The notes under the pieces: model-generated
The model's database searches: none
Seen by the model: only the letters and a program-made list of their open reading frames with translations
What the model was told of the DNA's origin: nothing
Part shown: piece by piece, positions 51,001 through 63,000 of the stretch
How the letters are laid out: each line of letters starts with the position of its first letter
Numbering within the stretch: the first letter of the stretch is position 1
Source: Amoebophrya sp. A120
Lineage: Eukaryota; Sar; Dinophyceae; Syndiniales; Amoebophryaceae
Direction: 5' to 3'
Assembly (NCBI GenBank): GCA_905178155.1
Contig: CAJINV010000013.1
Span: 1,802,281-1,866,280, forward strand
DNA: 64,000 nt
Translations under genes and position numbers: made by a program

Positions 51001-54000
51001 CGGGAAGCAGACTGTCGGTCCTGGATATGCTCGCCATCGGCTCCTCGGTGTCCATCCGGTCGTCGATGAATGTCGGAACGCACTTGTCCACACTGTCCTT
51101 CGCGATGTGCGGCAGCAGTCTGTCCATCCGGTCCCAGGTGCGCGCCGGATCCTCGCTCTCGATGCTGGACTTCACCGTCTGCTCGAGCTCTGTCAGCGTC
51201 CGCAGCTTCCTGCGGATCGGCTCCACCTGTTCCGTGGCTGGCCTCACCGCGGTTGGGTCGTTGAAGAAGCTGTCCGTGATTGACTTCACCAACCTCTCGA
51301 GCACGCTGTCTCTCCGCAGCCTCGCCCGGGTGGGTAGCAAGTTCTCCGTGCTCGACTACGTGAACCTGGGCTCCGCACTGTCCATCCGCACGTCCACCCG
51401 ACTCGGTTCCGGTCTCTCCGTCCTCGGCAACGCCAAGATCGGCGAGGTGATGAGTGTGCTCGGCTTCGCGAAGATCGGATCATGCTTGTCGCTCCGGTCG
51501 TTCTGCAAACTCGGCTCCAAGGCCTCCGTCTGCGACATGCTCGCGCTCGGCTCCTCGCTGTCGATCCGTGCGATCGCGCGCGTGGGAAGCGGACTCTCGG
51601 TTGCCGGCAACGGCGTCCGCCTGTCCGCGTCGATGAGCGTGTTGAACTTCGTCACCCTGGGCTCGAGCCTGTCGGTCCGGTCCACGGTGAAGATCTCCGG
51701 GTCCGCCAGTATCATCAACTTCGTGTCGCTCGGATCCAGCCTGTCGCTCCGCAGCGTCGCAAGACTCGGCTCCAACCTCTCCACGCTGCAGTACACCGAC
51801 CTGGGCTCCGCTCTGTCGATTCGGTCGTTTGCGCGGTTCGGCTCCGGCCTGAGCTGCTACGGCAGGACGGCGTTCGGCAGCTGCATGAAGCTGTCCGTGA
51901 TCCAGTTCATGACCGCCGCGAGCAGTTTGTCGCTACGCTCCTTCGCCCGGCTGTCCAGCCGCGCGTCGGTGCTGGACTTCCTCGCGATCGGGTCCTCGTT
52001 GTCCATCCGCACGACCAGCAGAATCGGTTCGGCGCTTTCCATCGCGGGTACCGTGGACGCGCAGTCCTCGCTCTCGGTGATGGACTTCGTCCACCTCGGC
52101 TCCGCGCTGTCCGTCCGCCGCAGCGCCAAAATTGGTGCGCGTATGAGTGTGTGCGATTACCTCGGCCTCGGCTCCGCGGTGTCCTTCCGCTCGTTCGCGC
52201 GCCTCGGCAGCAACCTGTCGGTCCAGGGTGCGTCCGAGTTCGGCGACCGCTTGTCCGTCGCCAGCCTGGTCGCGCTGGGCAGCAGCATGTCGTTGCGCAG
52301 CCACTGCAGAATCGGCGACGCGGTCTCCGCGCTGGATGCCATCATGCTCGGCTCCGCGTTGTCGCTCCGCAGTTCCGCACGGGTGTCCGGCCATTTGTCC
52401 ATGCTGTCCTTCACCACGCTCGGGTCCGCGCTGTCCGTCCGGGGCACCACCAGATTCGGCTCCAGAGCGTCCGTTTTGGATCTCCTCAACCTTGGTAGCT
52501 CGCTGTCGCTCCGTGGCTACGCGCGCGTCGGCTCCGGCTTGTCCGTGATCGGTCTCTCGTCCGTCGGCTCCTGCCAGCAGCTGTCCGTGATCGGCGCCGC
52601 TAGTGTCGGCAGCAGCCTGAGTCTCCGGTGCTTCATGCAGCTGAGCGGAACGGCTTCCGTCTTGGACTTCGTCAACATGGGCTCCACTCTCTCCGTCCGA
52701 TCCGTCGGCCGACTCGGCAGCAAGTTCTCCGTTGTGGACTTCCTGAACTGCGGCTCCGCACTTTCTGTCCGATCCAATGCGAAGATCGGGTCGAACATGT
52801 CCGTGCTGAACTTCGTGCAGCTCGGCTCCGCGCTCTCGGTCCGTAGCTTCATCCGCTGCGGCAGCAGCGCGTCCGTGGCCGGCTCCATCCGGCTGTCCAG
52901 CTGCTACCGCCTGTCCGTCGTGCAGCAGGTCACGCTTGGCAGCTCCTTGTCGCTGCGCAGCGTGGCGCGCATGGGAAGCAACGTGTCGGTGTTGTCGTTC
53001 GTGCAGATTGCCAGCTCGCTGTCGGTGCGCACGTACACGAGGATGGGAAGCGGTTTGTCCATGATGGGCTCGCAGAAAGCAGGCGGCTACCTCTCCGTGC
53101 TGTCCCACGTGCAGCTCGGGTCGACACTCTCGCTGCGGTCCACGACCAGAATGGGCAGCAACGTCAGCATCCTGTTCTACTCGCAGTGCGGCAGTTCCCT
53201 GTCCGTCCGGACGATTGTCCGCATCGGGTCCGGCGCCTCCGTGGTCGGCAACCTGCGGGCCGGCAAGAACTGCAGCGTGATCCAGTTCGCGAACCTCGGA
53301 TCCACGTTGTCGGTGCGTGGTTTGGGTCGGTGCGGCAGCCGCGCGTCGGTGCTCGACTTCCTGCACCTCGGCAGCTCCGTCTCGCTCCGCAACGCGATCA
53401 AGCTCGGCTCCCAGGCGAGCGTCATGGCTCTCGGCCGGTTCGGCGAGATGTGCTCCGTGCTCGACGCGGTCAGCTGCGGCAGCAGCTTCTCGCTGCGCGG
53501 GATTGCAAGACTGGGCGACAAGCTGTCGTTACTCGACTTCAGCGTCCTCAGTTCCTCCCTCTCCCTGCGCCAGTACTGCAGGATCGGGTCCGGCACGTCC
53601 GTGTGCGGCACCTTGAACGTCAGCAAGAAGCTGTCTATCATCGACCAAGTCACGCTCGGTTCCGCCCTGTCGGTCCGCGGCGCGGCAAGGTTCGGGTCCC
53701 GAATGTCCATCCTGGACTTGTGCAACCTGGGTTCCAGCCTGTCCGTCCGACAGTCGCAGAACCTCGGTTCCCGCCTGTCCGTCTTCGACATGATGCAGCT
53801 GGGCTCGTCGCTCTCGCTGCGCTCCCTCGGCCGGTTCGGCAGCCACGTGTCGGTGTTCCAGTTCGCGCACCTGGGCAGCTCCATGTCCATCCGCAGTTAC
53901 GTCCGCATCGGCAGCGGCATCTCGACGCACGGCCTGACCGCCTGCAGGTCGGTGTACCGCATGAGCGTGATCAACCAGGCGGCCCTTGGTTCTTCCCTCT

Positions 54001-57000
54001 CCGTCCGGTCGCACACCAGACTCGGTAGCTACGTCTCCGTGATCAACTTCTGCACCGCGGGCTCCGCGCTGTCCGTCCGCTCCTACGCGCGTATGGGCAG
54101 CAGCATGTCGGTCCAAGGGCACGTCAAGGCGCAGTCGCAGTGCAGCATCCTGATGCAGGTGAGCCTCGGTTCCGCGCTCAGCTTGCGGTCCACCGCCCGG
54201 TGCGGTTCCAAGTGCTCCGTGCTCGCGTACGCGCAGTGCGGTTCCGCGTTGTCCGTGCGCGCCATGGCGAGGATGGGCAGCGGATTCAGTGCCGTGGGTG
54301 GCGTCCGGTTCAGCGAGAAGCTTTCCGTGCTGGAGTGCACCGTTCTCGGCAGCAGCTTCAGCTTGCGGTCCGTCGCCAGAATGGGCAGCTTCATGTCGGT
54401 TTTATCACATTCCCACATCGGATCCACGTTGAGCTTGCGCTCCTTCGCGCGGTGCGGTTCCGCGTGCTCCGTGCTCGAGTTCGTCAACATGGGCTCTTCG
54501 GTCTCGCTGCGGACCAAGACGCTGATCGGCGCGAAGTTGTCGGTTCTGGATTACGTCCACCTCGGTTCGACGGTGTCCGTCCGCAATTTCCTGCGCATTG
54601 GATCCTCCTTGTCCGTGAAGGGGGTTGCGGCCTTTGGCTCGGTGTCCAACCTGTCCGTGATCAGCTTCGCGACGGTTTCGAGCAGCTTGTCGCTCCGCGG
54701 CGTCGCCAAACTGGGGAAATTCCTGTCGGTTTTGGACAGCGTGTGCTTCGGCAGCTCGCTCTCCATCCGCGCGACCGCCAGAATGGGAACACAGCTTTCC
54801 GTGCTGGACTTGTCCACGCTCGGGTCCACGATTTCGGTCCGCAGCCTCTGCCGCATGGGAAGCAGAGCCAGCGTGCTCGACTTGCTGAACCTCGGTTCCG
54901 CACTGTCAATCCGGGGGTTGGTCAGACTCGGCTCGACCTTGACCGTCACGGGTCTCACCTACTGCGGCAGCTGCCTGCGCACCTCGGTTATCGACTGCAC
55001 CAACCTCGGAAGCAGCCTGTCCGTCCGGTCGTTTGGTAACATGGGCAGCCGCGTGTCCGTGCTGGACTTCTGCCAGCTCGGCTCGTCGATGAGCATCCGC
55101 TCCATGGTCCGAAGCGGTTCTCGCGTCTCGATCCTGGACATGCTGAACCTCGGTTCCACGTGCTCGCTGCGACAACAGTCGCGCCTCGGCGGCAGCCTGT
55201 CCACGCTGAACTACGTCAACATGGGTAGCAGTCTGTCCGTGCGCAGCTTCTGCAGAATCGGATCGACGCTGTCGGTCACCGGCTCCTCGCAGCTCGGATC
55301 CTGTCTGAAACTGTCCGTCGTGCAGTGCGCGTCGATGGGCAGCTCGATCTCCGTGCGGAACTTTTCCAGACTCGGTGGCAAGTTCTCCGTGATGAACTTC
55401 GTGTCGTGCGGCAGCACGCTGTCCGTGCGGGCCGTCGCACGCGTCGGCAGCGGCATGTCCATTGCCAGCAGCGCCAAGATGGGTGCGCAGATGAGCGTGC
55501 TAGGCTTCGTGAGTTGCGCATCTTCACTGTCCATCCGCGCCACGTCGAGAATCGGTTCCCGGGCCTCGATCTTCGACATGCTCGCCCTCGGCAGTTCCAT
55601 CTCCATCCGCGCGAAGGCCAGGATGGGCTCCGGCTGCTCGGTGGTTGGTGTCGCCAGACTGTCCGGTCGTCTGTCCGTCGCGAACTGCGCGTCGCTCGGC
55701 TCCAGCTTCTCGCTCCGTTCCGTCGGTAGGTTTGGAAGCAAGATCTCCATGCTGAACTTCTGCAGTGTCGGCTCCAGCTTCTCGCTGCGCCGCACCGCCA
55801 ACCTGGGCAGCAACATGAGTCTGTTGGACATGGCGAACTACGGTTCCAGTCTGTCTGTCCGCCAGTTCGTCCGCGTTGGCAGCACCTTGTCGGTTCGCGG
55901 CACCACCTCGCTCGGTTCCGTGGCCAAGGTCAGCGTGATCGGCTTCTCGCATCTCGGCTCCACACTGTCGCTCCGCTGCGTCAGCAAGTTCGGCAAGGAG
56001 ATGAGCATTTTGGATAGCGTCGCGCTCGGCTCCAGTCTGTCGCTCCGCTCCTACCTCCGGTGCGGATCTTCGGTGTCCATCTACACGTCTGCCTTGGGCG
56101 GCGGCAAGATGTCCGTCCTCGAACAGGTGCACCTGGGCTCGGTGCTGTCCGTCCGCGGAAGCACCCGGTTCGGATCCCGGTTGTCCATCTTCGACATGCT
56201 GAGCTGCGGCTCGCAACTCAGCGTCCGCGGGTTGACGAAACTGGGCAGTTCCGTCAGCGTGTCCGGCCTGGGCAAGTTCAACCAGATCACCGGAAAGGTT
56301 TCCGTCCTCGCCTGGATGGCGTGCAGCAGTAGCTTCTCGCTGCGCTCCTTCGCGAGACTGTCCTCGAATTTGTCGGTGCTGGACAACGTCGCGCTCGGCA
56401 GCAGCATGTCGTTGCGACACGTGTTCCGCCTCGGCTCCAACGCGTCGGTTCTCAACTACACGACCCTCGGCAGCGCGCTGTCCGTGCGTAGCAGTTCGAG
56501 ACTCGGCTCCCGCATGTCCGTGTTGGACACGTTGAACCTCGCTTCCTCCATGTCGCTCCGTGCGGTCGTCAGGGTCGGCAGCGGAATCAGCATGGTCGGC
56601 CTTTGCGCCGCGGGATCGGTGTTGAAGTGCTCCGTGCTCAACACCGTCAGCCTCGGTTCCACCCTGTCTGTGCGGGCGTTCGCTCGGCTCTCGAGCAAAG
56701 CTTCGGTCCTGGACATGATGGCGCTCGGCAGCAGTGTGAGTTTGCGCAGCACGTGCAGGACGGGCGACAGACTGAGTGTGCTGAGCTACACCCAGATGGG
56801 CTCCGCATTGTCCATCCGCGCGGCGGTGCGGTTCGGCAGCAAGTTCTCCGTCCTCGACTGCCTCACGCTCGGCAGCTCGGTGTCGTTGCGGTCCTTCGTC
56901 CGTGTCGGCTCCGGTTTGTCCGCCCACGGCTTCACGGCGGTGGGCTCGTGCTTGAAGCTCTCCGTGATCAACTGCACGAACCTGGGCAGCAACTTGTCGG

Positions 57001-60000
57001 TCCGCATGCTCGCGAAGGTCGGATCCCGGGCTTCGGTCCTGGACTTCCTGCATTTGGCAACGTCCGTGTCGGTGCGCCACCTCTGCAGAATCGGTAGCTC
57101 CCTCTCGGTCGGTGGCCCGCAGGCAATCTTGCAGGCCCGGTTGAGCGTGCTGAACCAGGTCCACTGCGGTTCCGCACTGTCCGTGCGCTCGCACTTCCGC
57201 TCCGGCAGCATGTGCTCGATCATGAACTTCGTGAACCTCGGCTCCAGCTTGTCTGTGCGCACGTACGTTCGCATTGGCAGCGGCTGCAGCGCGGTCTCGC
57301 ACGCAATGGTGCAGGGCAAGATCTCCGTGTTGAACTACGCGAATTTGAGCTCCGCGCTGTCCGTGCGATCGGCGGTGCGCATCGGCTCCCGGGCTTCGGT
57401 GCTGAACTTCTTGAACCTCGGCTCCAGCTTGTCGGTCCGCTCGTTCACGCGCTGCGGCTCTGACCTGTCTATCGCCGGCCAGTTCCGCTTCAGCGGTGGC
57501 TTGTCGGTCGCGGATGTGCTGACCATCGGCAGTTCCATGTCCGTCCGGTCCTTCAGTCGCATTGGCGGCAAGATGTCCGTGCTGAACTTCCTGCACCTCG
57601 GATCCACCTTGTCGGTCCGGACCATCGCCCGAGTCGGCAGTGCGGTGAGTGTCACGGGCGCGGGCAGGGTCGGCAACACCATGTCGATCGTGTCCCATGT
57701 GGAGATGGGTTCCGCCTTGTCCATTCGCGGCCTGATCCGCTGCGGCAGCAAGATGTCGGTCCTGGACTTCCTGTCGCTCGGCAGCACCTTGTCGCTCCGC
57801 GGCATGGTCAACTCGGGCAGCAAGATGTCGCTCGTCAACTTCGCGACCCTCGGCAGCGCGATCAGCGTCCGCACGCACGCGCGCTTCGGCTCGCGCGCCT
57901 CGGTGCTGGATTGCCTGGCGCTCGGGTCCGCCGTGTCCATGCGGTCCTTCGTCCGTGCGGGCAGCGCCCTCTCCGTGCGCGGATTGGTCGCGGCGGGATC
58001 CGTGTACAGGCTGTCCGTCATCGGCTGCACGCTTGCGGGCTCGGCCTTGTCCGTCCGCAGCACCAGCAGACTCGGCTCTCGCGCCTCCGTGCTGGACTGC
58101 CTCCACCTCGGTAGTTCGTTCAGCGTCCGCGCGATGTCCAGAATCGGCAGCGGCCTCAGCGTCGCGGGAACAGCCACTCTCGGCTCGCAGCTTTCCGTGC
58201 TCAGCTTCTCGACGGTCGGCTCCAGTTTGAGCGTCCGCAGCTCCTCTCGCTACGGCTCGCGGTGCAGCGTGCTCGACATGCTCAACCTCGGCTCCGTCGT
58301 CAGTGTCCGTGCCTTCACCAGAATCGGCTCCGGCGTCAGCGTGCAGGGCGCAGCCAAGTTCAACACGAACTTGAGCGTTCTGTCTTGCGCGCACCTCGGC
58401 TCCAGCTTCAGTCTCCGCAGCTTCGCCAGATTCGGCGACAAGACCTCCGTGCTGAGCTACGTGGCGTGCGGCAGCGCGTTGTCTGTGCGCAACACCTTCC
58501 GGTGCGGCACGACCTGCTCGGTTCTCAGCTTCGGCCACCTCGGTAGCGCCATCTCCGTCCGCGGAGTTGTCCGAAGTGGCTCGAAGGCCTCCGTCTTCGA
58601 CTGCCTCAGCCTCGGATCGTCGTTGAGCATCCGCTCGGCGAGCCGAATCGGATCCTCTTGCAGCGTTCGTGGTTTGGTGAACGTGGGTTCCGTGCAGAAC
58701 TTGTCGGTGGTCAACTTCATGCACGTCGGCAGCTCGCTGTCCGTCCGCAGCATGTCCAGGTTCGGTGGCTGCTTGTCCATTCTGGAGTTCACGCAGTGCG
58801 GCAGCGCGCTCTCGCTGCGTGGGGTCGCCAGAATTGGATCCAGCGTTTCCGCGGTCGGCGCGGGTAAGATCGGAGGAAAATTATCCGTGTTGCAGCAAGC
58901 CATGCTGGGCAGCGCTTTGTCCATCCGCGGGTTCGCTCGCGCGGGCAGCAGGGCGTCCGTACTCGACATGATGAATCTGGCCTCGACGATGAGCTTGCGT
59001 GCGGTTTGCCGCGCCGGCTCCTCGCTTTCCGTCGTCGGCAGGACACTCGGTATGGGCAACATGTCCGTGCTGAACGCCATGCACGTCGGGTCGTCCTTCA
59101 GTCTTCGGTCTATGGGACGCGTCGGCGGTGCCATGTCCGTGCTGGACTTCGTCGAACTCGGCTCATCGCTATCCGTCCGCGCCTTTGCTCGCTTCGGCTC
59201 CAGCTTCAGTGTGGCCGGGGATAGGGCCGTTCTGCAGACGAAGTTATCCGTGCTGAACTTTGCGACGCTCGGCTCCTCAGCCTCCGTGCGCGCGATCAGC
59301 CGGTGCGGATCCAGAATCTCCGTCCTGGACTACATGAACCTCGGTTCCTCGGTCTCGCTGCGTCAGTTCGCGCGGTTCGGTTCCGCTGTCTCCTGCGTGA
59401 AGGCCGCAAGGCTGGCTGGAAGCGCGTCGGTGCTGTCCTTCACGCAACTCGGCAGCAGCTTGTCGGTCCGCGGCATGGTCAGACTTGGCTCGAGACAGTC
59501 CGTCCTGGATTGCTTGACCCTCGGTAGCAGCGTGTCGGTGCGTGCCTTCACGAGACTCGGATCGACGTGCAGCGTCCGTGGTTTGGCGATGTGCGGCTCC
59601 ATCAGCAGCCTCTCCGTGATCAACTTCGCCCACCTCAGCAGCAGCTTCAGCTTGCGGTCGCAGGCCCGGTTCGGCGATTGCATGAGCGTGATGGACTTCG
59701 TCCTGATCGGCTCCAACATGAGCGTCCGCGCCTACACGAGAATGGGCAGCAGTGTGTCCGTCTACCACAACATGATGGCCGGCGAGAAGCTCTCCGTGCT
59801 CAACAGCGTCAACCTCGGCTCGACGTTGTCCGTGCGCGGCATGGGCCGCCTGGGCAGCCGCGCCTCCGTGCTCGACTGCTTGGCGCTGGGATCGGCGTTG
59901 TCGCTGCGTGGTGTCGCGCGCTTCGGAAGCTCCGTCTCCGTTTCCGCCGGCAAGGCGTTCGCCCCGAAGCTGTCCGTCTTGAACCAGGTGTGCCTGGGCA

Positions 60001-63000
60001 GCAGCTTCTCGCTGCGCGGCCGGGCCCAGCTCGGCTCGCGTATGAGCATTCTGAACTGCGTTAGCCTCGGCTCGGCGCTCTCCATCCGCCAGTACAGCCG
60101 CCTCGGCAGCGGACTGTCGGTCAAGGGTTCGGGCAACATGAGTGGCAAGCTCTCCGCTCTGCAGTGCGCAAACCTCGGGTCTGCGCTGTCCGTCCGCGCT
60201 GCGACCAGACTCGGTAGTCGCGCGTCCGTGCTCGACATGCTGATGCTTGGGTCCACGCTCTCCGTCCGCGGCGTGACCAGACTCGGGTCCGCGGTCTCCG
60301 CCGCCGGCAGCGGTCGCGTCGGCCAGAGCTTCTCCACCTTGCAGTGGTCGGCCGTCGGCTCCGCGATTTCCGTCCGCGGTACCAGCCGACTGGGAAGTAG
60401 ACTGTCGGTCTTCGACGTGTTTAACCTGGGCTCCACACTCTCCGTCCGCGCCTTCATCCGGTGCGGCAGCACGGTGAGTGTGGCGGGCCGCACAGCCATT
60501 GGCTCGTGCCTGCAGCTTTCCGTGGTCAACGCGATCCACATCGGGTCCACACTGTCGCTCCGCGCGAACATGAAGTTCGGCAGCGCCATGTCGGTTCTCG
60601 GCGTCACCAACGCCAGCAACAAGCTCAGCGTGCTGAACTGCGGCAACCTCGGCAGCGCGCTCTCCATCCGGGGAGTAAGCCGCTGCGGTTCGCGCGTTTC
60701 CGTGTTCGACTGCCTGCGACTCGGCAGCACCGTCAGCATTCGGTCCTTCACCCGGTGTGGTTCCTGCCTCTCTGTGCACGGTGCGGTGGCGATCTCCAGT
60801 CTGAACAAAGCGTCCATCGTGCAGTGGGCGCACCTCGGCTCGTCGCTCTCCGTCCGCGGGGTCGCGCGCCTCGGCAGCCGAGCAAGTGTGCTGGATTGCC
60901 TGAACCTCGGCTCATCGCTGTCCGTCCGCACCATGGCCCGCCTGGGCTCGAACGTGAGTTGCGTCAGCAATACGAAGGTCGGCGGGAAACTGTCTGTGCT
61001 GAACTTCTCGCACCTGGCCAGCTCCTGCTCGGTCCGCGCCATGGCGAGACTCGGGTCCCGCGCGTCCGTGCTGGACATGCTGAACCTCGGTTCCACCGTG
61101 TCCCTCCGGTCCTTCATCCGACTGGGTAGCAGTCTGTCGCTGGCCGGCGACACCGAGTTCGGCAGCCGTGTCAGTTTGTTCGAGCAGATCCACCTCGGGT
61201 CGTCTCTGTCCATCCGCGCGTCTATCCGGTGCGGCAGCCGGGCGTCCGTGCTTGACTGCTTCCAGATCGGCAGTGCCATCAGTGTCCGCTCCACGTCCAG
61301 AATCGGCAGCAGGGCCTCCGTGTTGAACTTCTTCCAGCTCGGGTCCGCTCTGTCCGTCCGGGCGATGATTAGGACCGGCAGTGGTATTTCCGTCCACAAC
61401 ACGCCCGTCGCCGGTCACAAACTCTCCCTGCTCAACGAAGTGCAGCTCGGGTCCACGCTCTCCGTCCGGTCCTTCATCCGCGCGGGCAGCAGCATCTCCG
61501 TGTTGGACGCCATCATGTGCTCGTCGAGCATCAGTCTCCGCGCGTCCGGCCGGTTCGGCAGCTACGCCTCGATCATGACGTTCTGCCAGGTCGGCAGCTC
61601 GCTGTCCGTCCGCAGCTTCTGTCAGATCGGTAGCTCGATGTCGGCGATTGGCTCCGGCCGCGTCGGCGGCAACTGCTCAATCTTGTCCTTCGTCAGGCTT
61701 GGCAGCTCGCTGTCCACCCGGTCCACCGCCAGGTTTGGCAGCAGGATGTCCGTCATGGATTGCTTGGCGCTGGGCAGCAGCGTGTCCCTGCGCGGGTTCA
61801 GCCGCGTCGGCCTTGGCTGCAGCGTGAAGGGCCTGCTCGCCTGCGGGTCCGCGCACGCCACCAGCGTGATCGGCTTCTTCAACCTCGCAAGTTCCCTGTC
61901 CGTCCGCGGTGTCACGAGGACCGGATCCAGGTGCAGCGTGCTGGACTTCTTGACGCTCGGCAGCTCCGTTTCCATCCGCAACTTCGCCCGCATCGGCTCG
62001 GGCGTCAGCGTCGGCGGCAAGGGCACCTTCCAGGGATCCTTTTCCTGCATCAGCCACGCGCAACTCGGCTCGGCGTTGTCCATCCGCGCGACCGCGCGGG
62101 TCGGCAGCCGGATGTCCGTGCTTGACATGCTCGGTCTGGGGTCCACCGTGTCCACGCGAACCATGGCTCGCTTCGGCTCCGGCCTGTCGGTCGTTAACGC
62201 CGCGAAGATTGGCGGCAAATTGAGCGTTCTGAACTTCACCGGTTGCGGTTCCGCGTTGTCCGTCCGAGGGTATGCGAAGTTCGGCAGCAAGGCATCCGTT
62301 GTGGACTTCGTGGCGCTCGGTAGCAGCATCTCGGTTCGCAGCTTCATGCGGGCGGGATCCAGCGTTTCCGCGTTCGGATCCACGCACGTCGCGCAAGGCA
62401 GAATGAGCGTGCAGAAGTTGTGCAACATCGGATCTGCACTTTCCGTCCGCGGTGCCATGCGGTTGGGCAGCCGTGCGTCCGTTTTGGATACGCTCGCGCT
62501 CGGCTCGTCCATCTCGGTCCGAGCCTTCAGTCGGTGCGGCAGCAGCGTGTCTGCCGTCGGCCTCGTCCGGGTCGGCAGCCTGCACATGGCGTCGGTGATT
62601 GGCGTCACGCACCTCGGGTCCAGCCTGTCCGTCCGCGGGGTCACCAGGTTCGGCTCCAAGATATCCGTGTTCGACTTCCTGCAGCTCGGCTCGTCCGTCT
62701 CGGTCCGACAGTTCGCGCGGTTCGCCAGCAGCGTGTCTGTCGCCGGACCCAGAGTGCGCGCCGCGGGCATGGCGTCCGTGCTCGACTTCTCGGTGCTGTC
62801 GAGTAGCATTTCCGTCCGGTCGTTCGGTCGACTGGGCGGGAAAGTCTCCGTCCTGGACATGGTTAGCCTCGGCTCCTCGCTCTCGGTGCGCACTTACTGC
62901 AGGATTGGGTCCAGCTGCAGCGTCATGTCCCACGTCCCGGGTGTGGGTGGAAGACTGTCTGTGCTCGAGCAGGCGACGCTGGGCTCCATGCTGTCCGTCC

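Noticed and set aside
55524-58724. A 1,066-codon open frame on the - strand, and other long - strand frames (19,089-20,924; 31,872-33,665; 37,944-40,097; 45,258-47,567; 59,277-60,833).
   Set aside because: They are mirror images of the repeat: the + strand codons rarely create TTA, CTA or TCA in those phases. The translations are low-complexity His/Arg/Ala/Gln/Gly strings, break at random points, and none continues across the array, while the + frame stays open throughout.
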